Shown: positions 8,420 to 17,629 of the stretch, piece after piece | Position numbering within the stretch: the first letter of the stretch is position 1 | Layout of the letters: each line of letters starts with the position of its first letter | DNA from: Aphelenchoides besseyi | Lineage: Eukaryota > Nematoda > Chromadorea > Rhabditida > Aphelenchoididae | Length of the DNA stretch: 22,536 nucleotides | Direction of reading: 5' to 3' | Assembly: GCA_024699855.1 (NCBI GenBank) | Contig: JAMPIQ010000027.1 | Location: 1-22,536 of the forward strand | The notes under the pieces: generated by a model | Seen by the model: the letters and a program-made list of their open reading frames with translations, nothing else | Databases searched by the model: none | What the model was told of the DNA's origin: nothing | Translations under genes and position numbers: made by a program

Positions 8420-8878
8420 ATGGGCACTAAACGCGAAAAAGACTCATTGGCATTTTTACTGAACAGCGGCGCACGCCTGCTGAACAGTGCGTTTGAGCGC
8501 CGAATTTCTGAAGCCGGACTGGGCCTGACGCCCGGCGAAGCGCGCGCATTGCTGACGGTTGCCGTCGTTGATGGCAGCAAACAGTCGGATATCGCCGCCC
8601 GGCTCGGCATCGAGCCGATGACGATCTGCGCCTATCTCGACAAGCTGCAATCTCTCGATCTCATCGAACGCCAGCAGGACCCGCAGGACAGGCGTTCCAA
8701 GCGCATCGTGCTGACAAAAAACTCCACCGACATGCTGGAAGCCGTGCGCCAGGAAATCGATGAACTCGTCCGTCACGCCACGCAGGGCCTGAACGAAGAA
8801 GAAGTCGCGCTTTTCCGCAGCTTCCTGCAGACCCTTCGCAACAATCTCCAGCCGGAACAGCCGGGCCAGAGCTGCTGA
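8420..8878 (+). CDS. MarR family transcriptional regulator, 152 aa
   Basis: This is a dimeric winged-helix DNA-binding protein, usually a repressor released by small aromatic ligands. The protein has N- and C-terminal dimerisation helices around a winged helix. The helix-turn-helix is SKQSDIAARLGIEPMTICAYLDKLQSLDLI (positions about 53-82), and the wing contains the DPQDRRSKRIVLT signature, close to the family DxRD/R block. The start is ATG 8420 behind an AAGGCGA-type site. The frame is intact. The gene stops 5 bp before the Bcr/CflA exporter start on the same strand, so the two are almost certainly one operon and the regulator probably controls that exporter and itself. The inducer is unknown. 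Confidence 0.92.
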   Translation: MGTKREKDSLAFLLNSGARLLNSAFERRISEAGLGLTPGEARALLTVAVVDGSKQSDIAARLGIEPMTICAYLDKLQSLDLIERQQDPQDRRSKRIVLTKNSTDMLEAVRQEIDELVRHATQGLNEEEVALFRSFLQTLRNNLQPEQPGQSC

Positions 8879-8883
8879 TCGCA

Positions 8884-10081
8884 ATGTCGCCAGAAACGAT
8901 CATGTCCAGAAAGCGCACGGCCATACTCGGTGCGTTGCTGACGGCGCTGGCGCCGATTTCAATGGCGATCTACACACCGGCCATGCCGGAACTGACGCGG
9001 GTTTTCTCCACCACTGAATCCGCCGTCAAACTCAGCCTCTCGCTTTATTTCGCCGGTTTCGCCATCGCCCAGCTACTCGCCGGTCCGGCATCCGATGCCT
9101 TCGGTCGGCGAAAGGCGAGTCTCGTCTTCCTCTCCATCTTTCTGGGCGGTGGACTGCTGGCGATCTTCGCCCCAACAATTGAAGTGCTGCTCTTCGCCCG
9201 GCTTGTTCAGGGCATTGGCGCCTCCGTCGGCATGACGGTGGCGCGCGCCATCGTGCGCGATCAATTCACGGGCGCAGAAGCCTCCAGCATCATGAACCTC
9301 ATTGGCATCATGCTGGCCGTTGGCCCCGCCATGGGCCCGACCATCGGCGGGCTTTCGCTTGCGGCTTTCGGGTGGCAATCGGTATTTTTCCTCATGGCCG
9401 GCCTCGGGGCCCTCACCATCTTCTCCGTCGTGGTCTTCCTGCGCGAGACGACGAGCCCGGACAAGAACCTGATCCGCCCGCACCGCCTCCTGTCGGCATA
9501 TGGGACATTGCTCACCGAGCCGCGTTTTCTTCTGGCCGCACTGGTGCTCGGCGGTTCCATCGGCGCGCTTTATGCGCAGGCGACCATGCTGACCTTCATC
9601 CTCATCAACAAGGTCGGCATGACGCCCACCGCCTTCGGCATCGGCATGCTGATGCAGACCGGCGCTTATTTCTTCGGCTCAATCGCCCTGCGTTATATCG
9701 CACCGCAGCTGGGCGACCGCCGTTCGGTCGTCCTCGGCCTCTGTTTTTCGGGAACAGGCGGTCTCCTTATCCTGCTGTCGGTGTTCCTGATACCGCCATC
9801 CTTTCTTTCGATCATGGGACCCGTGGCGGTCGCAACGGTCGGCATCGCCTTATTGACGCCATCCATGGTGACGGCGGCCCTCGCCCCATTCCCACATATT
9901 GCCGGCTCTGCATCGGCGATGATGGGCTTCATTCAGATGGGGTCGGGTTTTGCAGGCGGTGCCGCAGCCTCGCTTATCGGGTTCGCCGTTGACCGGCTTC
10001 GGCATCATCATCCCCGTGATGGAATTCACCGCAATCGCCAGCTACATCGGCTTCCGCATCGTCTCCAGACGAGAGACATGA
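8884..10081 (+). CDS. Bcr/CflA family drug-resistance MFS transporter, 398 aa (one frame break near 3' end)
   Basis: This is a 12-TM proton-driven efflux carrier of the DHA1 Bcr/CflA group. The early motifs MAIYTPAMPELTRVF and GPASDAFGRRKASLVFLS (motif A, about residues 67-84) are characteristic. So is FARLVQGIGASVGMTVARAIVRD (motif B). The start could be ATG 8884 or ATG 8902 (MSRKRTAILGALLTALAP); neither has a strong ribosome site, and coupling to marR 5 bp upstream favours 8884. One extra T at 9982-9983 breaks the frame after AASLIG. The correct frame continues SPLTGFGIIIPVMEFTAIA and stops at TGA 10079-10081. The loss affects only the last helix. The substrate is unknown, but control by the adjacent MarR protein fits a drug or aromatic-compound exporter. 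Confidence 0.9.
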
Positions 10082-10110
10082 AAAAACCCGCCGGCGTCGC
10101 CGCCAGCGGG
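10081..10110 (-). terminator. Rho-independent terminator after argG
   Basis: On the minus strand a 10 bp stem with one G-T pair (10101-10110 with 10087-10096) and a 4 nt loop is followed by six T (A-run 10081-10086). It lies 27 bp past the argG stop and abuts the stop codon of the converging exporter gene, so it may serve both. Confidence 0.88.
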
Positions 10111-10136
10111 GTCTCATTATGTCCATTCCAGCAGAA

Positions 10137-11361
10137 TTACTTGCTGATATTGCGCTTTGCGAGCGTGCGAAGACGCAGCGCGTTGAGCTTGATGAAGCCT
10201 GCCGCATCCTTCTGGTCATAAGCGCCGTGGTCGTCCTCGAAGGTCACCAGAGCGTCGGAATAGAGCGACTTGGCGCTCTCGCGGCCGGTTACCATGACAT
10301 TGCCCTTGTAGAGCTTCAGAGTCACTTCGCCTTCCACATGTTCCTGGCTCTTGTCGATCAGCGCCTGCAGCATTTCACGCTCTGGCGAGAACCAGAAGCC
10401 GTAATAGATAAGCTCGGCGTAACGCGGCATCAGCTCGTCCTTGAGGTGGGCTGCACCCCGGTCAAGCGTGATGGATTCGATGGCGCGATGTGCGGCGAGC
10501 AGGATGGTGCCGCCGGGCGTCTCGTAAACGCCGCGCGACTTCATGCCGACGAAGCGGTTCTCAACCAGATCGAGACGGCCGATGCCGTTTTCGCGGCCAT
10601 AGTTGTTCAGCGTCGCAAGAAGCGTCGCCGGCGACATTTCAACGCCGTTGATGGAGCAGGCATCGCCCTTGCGGAAACCGACCTTGATGACGGTTGCCTT
10701 GTCGGGCGCGGCTTCCGGGGAAATGGTGCGCATATGCACATATTCCGGTGCTTCCTGCGCGCGGGTCTTCCAGAACCTTGCCCTCGGAAGAGGAGTGCAG
10801 CAGGTTGGCGTCGACCGAGAAAGGCGCCTCGCCCTTCTTGTCCTTGGCAACCGGAATCTGGTGCTGTTCGGCGAAGTTCAAGAGGTCGGTACGGCTCTTG
10901 AACGTCCAGTCGCGCCAGGGAGCGATGATCTTGATATCCGGGTTCAGCGCATAGGCCGAAAGCTCGAAACGGACCTGGTCGTTGCCCTTGCCGGTGGCGC
11001 CATGGGCGATGGCGTCGGCGCCGGTCTTCTTGGCGATTTCGATCAGGTGCTTGGAAATCAGCGGACGGGCAATGGAGGTGCCGAGCAGATAGACGCCTTC
11101 ATAAACGGCGTTGGCGCGGAACATCGGGAACACGAAATCACGCACGAACTCTTCGCGGACGTCCTCGATGAAGATTTCCTTGATGCCCAGCATCTCGGCC
11201 TTCTTGCGCGCGGGCTCAAGTTCTTCGCCCTGGCCGAGATCGGCGGTGAAGGTCACGACCTCCGCGCCGAGTTCCGTCTGAAGCCATTTCAGGATGATCG
11301 AGGTGTCGAGACCGCCGGAATAGGCGAGAACGACTTTCTTAACGTCTTTCGGAAGTGCCAT
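10137..11361 (-). CDS. argG: Argininosuccinate synthase, 407 aa (one frame break)
   Basis: This enzyme joins citrulline and aspartate with ATP to give argininosuccinate, the penultimate step of arginine synthesis, in the cytoplasm. The ATP-pyrophosphatase loop AYSGGLDTS is at residues 13-21. Later blocks [41 protein letters not shown] and [14 protein letters not shown] are diagnostic. ATG 11361 (MALPKDVKK) matches the family start; ATG 11373 four codons upstream is possible. The frame breaks within 10757-10766: EGKVLED is followed by [15 protein letters not shown] in another frame, consistent with one extra base in a gc-rich run. With it removed, the length is 407 aa, the normal size. The gene is not clustered with other arg genes. 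Confidence 0.95.
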
Positions 11362-11675
11362 AGTGATGTCCATCTGCATGATGACGGCATTGGGACACCG
11401 CCATTTCCTTGGGATTTCGGCACTTTTACAGTGCAACCCGAAATGTGTGAAGCGCTTTTCCGTGAGATAAGCGACAAAACAATTGATGGGCGGGTACGAC
11501 AGTGGGCGATCACCGGGCGCATCGATGGGAACGAAGCAATTGTCACATGCATTATGAAAATTCGCGCTTTATCATAAGCGGCGCGATCGACTTGAAGACC
11601 GTGAATGAAGCCACTCAGGTTCAGGCAACGTTGCAAACCGCTGGAAACAGCCGAAACGACGCGAAGGAGAAACCT
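11362..11675. other. Divergent intergenic region, argG / SDR gene
   Basis: This 314 bp stretch has no credible gene and holds the promoters of argG (-) and the SDR gene (+). A nested hairpin at 11415-11443 has outer arms tttcg/cgaaa and inner arms gcact (11420-11424) and agtgc (11430-11434). It lies 55-80 bp upstream of argG and could be a leader structure. I see no recognisable arginine-repressor box. Confidence 0.45.
11664..11669 (+). promoter_or_regulatory. Ribosome binding site for the SDR gene
   Basis: AAGGAG lies 6 bp before ATG 11676. It decides this start over the in-frame codons further upstream (frame open from 11502). Confidence 0.7.
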
Positions 11676-12531
11676 ATGACGACCATCCACCCCGCGTTCA
11701 AGGAAGATAATGTCGCTGTCATCACCGGTGCGGCATCCGGCATCGGACTTGCCGCCGCCCGCAAATTCGCCGGTTTCGGCATGAGTGTCGTGCTCGTCGA
11801 TCTCGACGGCGACAGGCTTGCCGCAGCCCATGCGGATATCCTGGCCGTCGCCAAGGACGGCGAAGCGCAGATCGTCGCCATCCCGACCGACATATCCAAA
11901 CTCGATGAACTGGAGGCGCTGGAGCGCGCCGTGATCCAGCGTTTCGGACGCGTTCACGTTCTGATGAACAATGCCGGCATCCAGCCCGGCAGCGCCATTT
12001 TCGGCCCGCAGGCCAATTGGGGAAAAAATCATCAACGTCAATCTGATGGGCGTCGTGAACGGCAGCCGTGTTTTCGGCCAGGGCATGATCGCCCATGGCG
12101 AGCCGGCGCTCATCATCAATACCGGCTCGAAACAGGGTATCACCACACCTCCCGGCGATCCCGCCTACAACGTCTCGAAGTCCGGCGTCAAAACCTTCAC
12201 GGAAGCGCTTCAGCACGAATTGCGCAATATTCCGAACGGCTCGGTTTCCGCCCATCTTTTGATCCCCGGTTACGTTTTCACCGGCCTCACCGCCCATGGC
12301 AGAACGGAAAAGCCGGAAGGCGCATGGACCGGCGAACAGACCGTCGACTTCATGGTCGAAAGCATCGGCCGGGGCGATTTCTACATTCTCTGCCCGGATG
12401 GCGAGGTGGATCGCCCGACGGATGAAAAGCGCATTCTCTGGGCGGCCTATGACATCGTCCAGAACCGCCCTCCGCTGTCGCGCTGGCACACGGAATATTC
12501 CGCCGCCTTCACCAGCTTCCTGAAAAACTGA
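11676..12531 (+). CDS. SDR family NAD(P)-dependent oxidoreductase, 284 aa (one frame break)
   Basis: This is a classical short-chain dehydrogenase/reductase with a Rossmann fold. The cofactor loop TGAASGIG is at residues 17-24. Asp42 at the end of the second strand (VVLVDLDGDR) suggests a preference for NAD, NNAG is at 98-101, and the catalytic set is Ser151, Tyr164 and Lys168 (YNVSK). One extra G in the run 12019-12022 breaks the frame after GPQANW; the next frame continues EKIINVNLMGVVNGSRVF. It ends SAAFTSFLKN at 12529-12531. The C-terminal part, with GDFYILCPDGEVDRPTDEKR, resembles a subgroup of rhizobial SDRs of unknown substrate. The start is fixed by AAGGAG. It is followed by its own terminator, so it is probably transcribed alone. 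Confidence 0.9.
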
Positions 12532-12540
12532 ATGTTCGGG

Positions 12541-12572
12541 GCCGCCGCGATGTGAGCATTGCGGCGGCTTTT
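12541..12572 (+). terminator. Rho-independent terminator after the SDR gene
   Basis: A 12 bp stem with one G-T pair (gccgccgcgatg, 12541-12552, with cattgcggcggc, 12557-12568) has the 4 nt loop tgag and is followed by tttt. It begins 10 bp after the stop codon. Confidence 0.85.
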
Positions 12573-12653
12573 CGCGCCAGCGCGCTCAAAAACATTGGCA
12601 GAAGCGCGAAATCGCGTTAAGCACGGCAACCTCCAGATTTTACGGGTGCCGCG

Positions 12654-13302
12654 ATGGATTTCGTTCCAGGCCTGCCAACATTGATCGCCTTCACCATCGC
12701 CATTCTGCTTCTGGCGGTGACGCCGGGGCCTGACATGACGCTTTGGATCAGCCGCTCGCTGCGCGAGGGCCGGACGGCGGGTTTCATGACGCTTCTGGGA
12801 ACCAATATCGGCATTACCGTGCATACGATGCTCGTCGCCTTCGGCGTCGCCGCCCTTATCGTCGCCTCGCCGACGGCTTTCATGATCCTGAAGACCGGCG
12901 GGGCCGCCTATCTGGTCTGGCTCGCCATTCAGGCGATCCGCAAGGGCTCGGATTTCGTGATGGTGAAAAAGCACCGGCGAAAAAGCGCAGTCCTCCCTTA
13001 AATCGGCGCTGTTGAACGGCATCTGGGTCAACCTGCTGAACCCGAAGATCATCATCTTTTTCATGACCTTTCTGCCGCAATTCGTCAGCGCATCCGACCC
13101 GCACGTGACCGGCAAGCTGATCTTCCTCGGCATCTGGTCGATCATCGTCGCGCTGCCGATCGGCATCGGCATCGTGATCGCCGCAGATGTTCTTTCAGCC
13201 TGGCTGCAACGCAACCGGAAAATTCTGCGCGGACTGGATTATACGATCGCAGGCGTCTTTTCGCTTTTTGCCGTCAAGATTTTCTTCACGCAGGCGCGCT
13301 GA
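12654..13302 (+). CDS. LysE family translocator, about 215 aa (frame break in the middle)
   Basis: This is a RhtB/LysE superfamily inner-membrane exporter of amino acids or related metabolites, with about six membrane segments. The N-terminal motif AVTPGPDMTLWISRSLREG (around residues 22-40) is the family signature. It continues with GFMTLLGTNIGITVHTMLVAFGV and, after the break, GIWVNLLNPKIIIFFMTFLPQF, the second signature (NPK). The break lies in the loop at 12963-12990 within two A-rich runs. The net shift fits one extra base or two missing bases; the loop then reads AQSSLKSALLN. The N-terminal frame alone stops at 13001. The ribosome site is weak. The substrate is unknown. It follows the SDR gene but is separated from it by a terminator. 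Confidence 0.88.
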
Positions 13303-13310
13303 CGGCAAAC

Positions 13311-13337
13311 AAAAAAGGCGCCTTACGGCGCCTTTTT
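13311..13337. terminator. Bidirectional terminator between LysE gene and ABC operon
   Basis: Perfect 11 bp arms aaaaaggcgcc (13312-13322) and ggcgccttttt (13327-13337) enclose the loop ttac. With T-runs on both strands it can end the LysE gene (+) and the ABC operon (-), which converge here. Confidence 0.88.
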
Positions 13338-13341
13338 ACAA

Positions 13342-14138
13342 TCAACCGATCAGCAACTCATCATCGTCGAGCTTCTGGCCGCGTATCTTGCGGAACATGT
13401 CGATCAGGTCCTCGACCTCGAGATCCTTGCGGCTATCGCCGGAGACGTCGAGCACGATCTCTCACCGGCATGCAGCATGATCGTGCGGGTGCCATAATCC
13501 AATGCCTGACGCATGGAATGGGTGACCATCAGCGTCGTCAGCTTGCGCTCCGACACGACCTTACGGGTCAGCTCCATCACGAATTCGGCCATGCCGGGAT
13601 CGAGTGCTGCCGTATGTTCATCGAGCAGCAGCACATCCGAGCCGGACAGCGTCGCCATGACGAGCGAGACCGCCTGCCTCTGCCCGCCGGACAGAAGGTC
13701 CATACGGTCCTTCAGACGATTTTCCAGCCCGAGATTGAGCGAGGCGATGCGCTCCTTGAAGAAATCCCGACGGCCGCGCCCAAGCGCCGGCAGAAGGCCG
13801 CGACGCTCGCCGCGCGACGCCGCCAGCGCCAGATTTTCCTCAATGGTGAGCGCGCCGCAGCTGCCCGCCAGCGGGTCCTGAAACACGCGCGCCACCCGTC
13901 CCGCCCGGCTGGCGGTCGGTTTGCGGGTAACATCGGCGCCGCCGATCATCACCTTGCCCGCCGTCGGCAGGACATCACCCGCCAGAACGCCGAGCAGCGT
14001 CGATTTGCCAGCGCCATTGGAACCGATGACGGTGACGAAGGAGCCATCGTCGATGGTGAGATTGATCTTGGAGAGCGCCTGCTTCTGCAGCGGCGTGCCG
14101 CGCCCGAAGACAACCTGGATATCGGAAAGGGAAATCAC
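13342..14138 (-). CDS. ABC importer ATPase (TrpZ/COG1101-like), about 265 aa (one frame break)
   Basis: This is the ATP-binding subunit of a Type I-like ABC importer, which works on the cytoplasmic face with the adjacent permease. Walker A is GSNGAGKST (residues 39-47), the signature is LSGGQ (149-153) and Walker B is LLLDEHTAALDP (170-181), with the H-loop in MVTHSMRQA. Its first codon overlaps the permease stop by 4 bp (ATGA, 14135-14138), so translation is coupled. The frame breaks at about 13459-13466 near HAG; it fits one missing G or two extra bases. The true tail runs in the other frame through EDLIDMFRKIRGQKLDDDE to TGA 13342. The break is after all ATPase motifs. Confidence 0.9.
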
Positions 14139-15016
14139 GATGTTGCTCCCCCGCGGCGCAGTCGGGGCAAGATCAATGCGATTGCCACCAATACCGCAGT
14201 TACGAAATTGAGATCGGACGCTTTGAGGCCCAGCACATCGCTCGACAGGGCAAGCTGAATGGCGAGACGATAGGCGATGGAGCCAAAAACGCAGCCGATC
14301 AGCGCGATCAGAATGCCACGCGCGCCGAACAGCGTTTCGCCGATGATTACGGCGGCAAGGCCGACGACAATGGTGCCGACACCGGAGGTCACATCCGCAA
14401 AGCCGTTGGTCTGCGCAAACAGCGCGCCGCCGAGAGCGACCAGCGCATTCGAAAGCGCCATGCCGAGGTAGATCTGGTTGCCGGTCTTCACGCCCTGCGC
14501 CCGCGCCATCCGCGCATTGGCGCCCGTCGCCCGCATGGCAAGGCCCGCATCGCTTTCAAGAAAACGCCAGACCAGAATGACCGCGATCAGCACCAGCGCG
14601 CCGACGAACAGCGGCCGCACCAGATATTCCGACAGGCCGAGGCCGTAAAACGGCGAGATCATCGTGTCCTGATTGAGCAGCGCGACATTCGGCTTTCCCA
14701 TCACGCGCAGATTGACGGAAAACAGCGCGATCATCGTCAGGATCGAGGCAAGCAGGTTGAGGATCTTGAAACGAACGTTGAGCGTCGCGGTCACGATGCC
14801 GGCGGCGGCACCGGCCACCATCGCAATCGCCGTCGCAACCCAGGCATTTAGACCGGCGATGATCAGCACGGCAGCCACGGCGGCGCCGAGCGGAAACGAA
14901 CCGTCCACGGTCAGGTCAGGAAAATCAAGCACCCGGAAAGCGAGATAAACGCCGATCGCCACGAAAGCGAAGACCAGTCCCAGCTCCACGGCACCCCAGA
15001 AGGCGATTTGGCTCAC
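14135..15016 (-). CDS. ABC importer permease (TrpY/COG4120-like), 293 aa
   Basis: This is the membrane-spanning subunit of the same importer, with a LivH/BPD_transp_2-like fold of eight or more hydrophobic segments. The early motif YLAFRVLDFPDLTVDGSFPLG and the middle block LLASILTMIALFSVNLRVMG are characteristic of the COG4120 permeases. So is ATGANARMARAQGV, the loop that contacts the ATPase. The frame is intact. It lies between the binding-protein gene (107 bp upstream, with a hairpin in the gap) and the ATPase gene (4 bp overlap). Relatives in Gram-positive bacteria import tryptophan or tyrosine. The substrate here is not known, and the order binding protein-permease-ATPase is the standard one for this group. 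Confidence 0.92.
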   Translation of the reverse strand: MSQIAFWGAVELGLVFAFVAIGVYLAFRVLDFPDLTVDGSFPLGAAVAAVLIIAGLNAWVATAIAMVAGAAAGIVTATLNVRFKILNLLASILTMIALFSVNLRVMGKPNVALLNQDTMISPFYGLGLSEYLVRPLFVGALVLIAVILVWRFLESDAGLAMRATGANARMARAQGVKTGNQIYLGMALSNALVALGGALFAQTNGFADVTSGVGTIVVGLAAVIIGETLFGARGILIALIGCVFGSIAYRLAIQLALSSDVLGLKASDLNFVTAVLVAIALILPRLRRGGATS

Positions 15017-15076
15017 GGTAATGTCCTTGTTATTGCCGCCATCAGGCGGAGACGGGCACCATCTCGTGCCACGTAA

Positions 15077-15105
15077 AACGGGCGGCGAATTTGCCGCCGC
15101 CCGTT
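15077..15105 (-). terminator. Intra-operon hairpin between binding-protein and permease genes
   Basis: Perfect 10 bp arms aacgggcggc (15077-15086) and gccgcccgtt (15096-15105) enclose a 9 nt loop. On the minus strand the hairpin is followed by a short T-stretch (tttta overlaps its end). It may stop part of the transcripts or protect the upstream message, giving more binding protein than membrane parts. Confidence 0.65.
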
Positions 15106-15123
15106 ATTCAGTCTGGTTTCGGT

Positions 15124-16077
15124 TCAGTCGATGACCTTGGTGGCGCGCTTGGTGATGCTTTCCGGGAAGGTAACGCCAGCTTTTTCGGCGGCCTTCTTGT
15201 TGATCACCAGATCAGTGCCGACAGCAACGGTTGCCGGAATATCGCCCGGCTTTTCACCCTTGAGAATGCGGACGACGACGGCGCCGGTCTGCTTGCCAAC
15301 GTCGAAATAGTTGAAACCGAGGGCGGCAACCGCACCGCGGGCGACGGAATCCGTATCGGCGGCGTAAAGCGGGATCTTGGCTTCGGATGCAACGCCGGCA
15401 GCCGCTTCGAAAGCGGAAACGATGGTGTTGTCGGTCGGAACGTAGATCACATCGGCCTTGCCGACCAGTGCGCGGGTTGCGCCCTGCACTTCTGCGGACT
15501 TGGTGGCGACGGATTCAACAACCTTGAGACCCGCCTTCTCGGCTTCGGCCTTCAAGAGGGCCAGCGTCGAAACGGAGTTGGCCTCGGCCGAATTGTAGAT
15601 GAAGCCGATCGACTTGGCGTTCGGGGAGATTTCCTTGATGAGCGCCAGATGTTCGCCAACCGGCAGCATGTCGGAAAGGCCGGTCACGTTGCGGCCGGGC
15701 TTTTGCATGTCCTTGACGAGCTGTGCGCCGACCGGATCGGAAACCGCCGTGAAGACGACCGGAATGTCGCGCGTGGCGGCAACGACGGCCTGCGCGGACG
15801 GCGTCGAGATCGGCACGATGACGTTGGGCGCATCGCCTACGAACTGGCGGGCGATCTGCGCCGCGGTGCCGGGATTGCCCTGCGCGGACTCATAAAGGAA
15901 CTTGAGATTCTCGCCTTCCTTGTAACCAGCCTCGGCAAGCGCGGCCTTGACACCATCACGGGCGGCATCAAGCGCCGGATGTTCAACGATGGCGGTGACG
16001 GCAACGGTGACGTTTTCAGCCTTGGCCGGCAGAACGAGGGCGCTCGCGGCAGCGAGAGCCAGAATGAATGCGCGCAT
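15124..16077 (-). CDS. ABC importer substrate-binding protein (TrpX/COG2984-like), 317 aa
   Basis: This is a periplasmic solute-binding protein (DUF534/ABC_sub_bind family, PF04392) feeding the adjacent permease. A clear signal peptide (MRAFILALAAASALVLPAKA, cut before EN) precedes two alpha/beta lobes. Family blocks include AVTAIVEHPALDAARDGVK, FVGDAPNVIVPISTPSAQAV, DIPVVFTAVSDPVGAQLV and NVTGLSDMLP. The frame is open back to 16122, but ATG 16077 follows AGGAGG by 6 bp and begins the signal peptide, so it is the start. The gene is intact. It is first in the operon, so the promoter lies in 16078-16186. Homologues bind aromatic amino acids in streptococci; the ligand here is unproven. Confidence 0.93.
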   Translation of the reverse strand: MRAFILALAAASALVLPAKAENVTVAVTAIVEHPALDAARDGVKAALAEAGYKEGENLKFLYESAQGNPGTAAQIARQFVGDAPNVIVPISTPSAQAVVAATRDIPVVFTAVSDPVGAQLVKDMQKPGRNVTGLSDMLPVGEHLALIKEISPNAKSIGFIYNSAEANSVSTLALLKAEAEKAGLKVVESVATKSAEVQGATRALVGKADVIYVPTDNTIVSAFEAAAGVASEAKIPLYAADTDSVARGAVAALGFNYFDVGKQTGAVVVRILKGEKPGDIPATVAVGTDLVINKKAAEKAGVTFPESITKRATKVID

Positions 16078-16083
16078 GGATAT

Positions 16084-16089
16084 CCTCCT
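16084..16089 (-). promoter_or_regulatory. Ribosome binding site for the binding-protein gene
   Basis: A perfect AGGAGG on the minus strand, 6 bp before ATG 16077, fixes the start. It suggests strong translation, as expected for a periplasmic binding protein. Confidence 0.75.
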
Positions 16090-16186
16090 GTTGGTTCCCT
16101 GTTTTCGTCTTCTTAGGAACAAGACAGCCCGAAATCAATCGGAGAACCGCTGCAAAACAAGCTTTCAGGCGGCAATTGCGGCTTAT

Positions 16187-17427
16187 TCAGTCATCCGCGC
16201 CATGGTTGGCGATCATCATCGCCTCGAAAGCCAACCTTTCGGTCTTGCGCATGCGCTCGGATTCCGACTTCAGCTGGCCGCAGGCAGCGAGAATATCGCG
16301 ACCGCGCGGCGTGCGGATCGGCGAAGCATAACCCGCCTGATTGATGAAATCGGCGAACTTCTCGATCTGCGCCCAGTCCGAGCACTGATAGTTCGTGCCC
16401 GGCCATGGGTTGAACGGAATGAGGTTGATCTTGGCCGGAACGCCCTTCAGAAGCTGCACCAGCATCTTGGCGTCTTCCAGACTGTCATTCACATCCTTCA
16501 GCATCACATATTCGAAGGTGATGCGGCGGGCATTGGAAAGGCCCGGATATTTGCGGCAGGCGTCGATCAGTTCCTTCAGCGGATATTTCTTGTTGATCGG
16601 CACCAGCATGTCGCGCAGCTCGTCGCGCACCGCATGCAGCGAAATCGCCAGCATCACGCCGATCTCATCGCCGGTGCGGAAGATTTCCGGCACAACGCCC
16701 GAGGTGGAGAGCGTGACGCGACGCTTGGAGAGCGACAGGCCATCGCCATCGGTGGCAATCAGAAGCGCGGTCTTCACATGCTCGAAATTATAGAGCGGCT
16801 CGCCCATGCCCATCATCACGATGTTGGAGACCTTGCGGCCTTCACTCGGCACATAAGCGCCAACCGGTGTCGAACCATCGGGAAAATCGCCGAGCCGATC
16901 ACGGGCCAGCAGAAGCTGGGAGAGAATTTCCTCAGCCGTCAGGTTGCGCACGAGGCGCTGGGTGCCGGTGTGACAGAAGGAACAGGTCAGCGAACAGCCC
17001 ACCTGGCTCGAAATGCACAGCGTACCGCGACCCTCTTCGGGAATATAAACCGTCTCGATTTCGACCCGGACGTCCCGCACCGCGTGGCGGGAACCGCATC
17101 AGCCATTTGCGGGTGCCGTCATTGGAAATCTGCTCTTCGACGATTTCCGGGCGGGCGATGTGTGAAGGCCGCCTTCAGCTTCTCGCGAAGCTCCTTGGCG
17201 ACATTGGTCATATTGTCGAAATCGGAGACGCCGCGCACATAAAGCCAGTTCCACAACTGGCTGACGCGCATCTTCACCTGCTTCTGCGGCACGCCGATCT
17301 CTGCCAGTGCCTCGCCCATGTCCTCACGCGTCAGGCCGATCAGCGACGGCTTGCCGGACATCAGATCGCTATTGGCGATCAGCGGGGTTTTGACTGCCAG
17401 GCCGGCAGGGGCTTGCATTACGGACAT
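16187..17427 (-). CDS. rlmN: 23S rRNA (adenine2503-C2)-methyltransferase RlmN, 412 aa (two frame breaks)
   Basis: This radical SAM enzyme methylates C2 of A2503 in 23S rRNA and A37 in some tRNAs. The iron-sulfur motif is CSLTCSFC (CxxxCxxC, near residue 145), followed by [12 protein letters not shown] and [10 protein letters not shown]. The C-terminal part contains the [12 protein letters not shown] block, whose Cys is the second catalytic cysteine. The N-terminal part carries [22 protein letters not shown], typical of RlmN. It starts at ATG 17427 (MSVMQAPAG; a GTG lies one codon upstream). One extra base near 17159-17163 (after KAAFT) and one in the C-run 17065-17067 (before [11 protein letters not shown]) break the frame. 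Removing both gives 412 aa, the normal size. It stands alone between the ABC operon and the ialB-like gene. Confidence 0.94.
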
Positions 17428-17580
17428 CACGCTATCCCATCATTCCATGCATCGCACGACCAGCCTTTCGGATAGGCGGAAAATCGTCTGCATGTCGAGA
17501 AAATCAAAGGCGGAGCACTTTTTTCGCGCATCCGCCTGTCAATGTTGCCGCGCCTTTAGCATCAAACAAGTAAAAACGCA

Positions 17581-17605
17581 AATGGCCGGTCAATGACCGG
17601 CCATT
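17581..17605 (-). terminator. Rho-independent terminator after the ialB-like gene
   Basis: A near-perfect palindrome, aatggccggtca and tgaccggccatt around a single base, lies about 25 bp past the stop at 17630. On the minus strand it is followed by ttgcgttttta, a moderate T-run. Confidence 0.7.
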
Positions 17606-17629
17606 GTCGAATGCGATAAAGCGTCAGCG

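Noticed and set aside
15091..16116. A long plus-strand open frame of 341 codons opposite the binding-protein gene
   Set aside because: Antisense shadow; the minus-strand protein has a signal peptide, ribosome site and family motifs.
16187..17427. Programmed frameshifting or split genes in rlmN, argG and the SDR gene
   Set aside because: The breaks lie inside conserved domains at ordinary short runs, and a single-base correction restores normal length each time.
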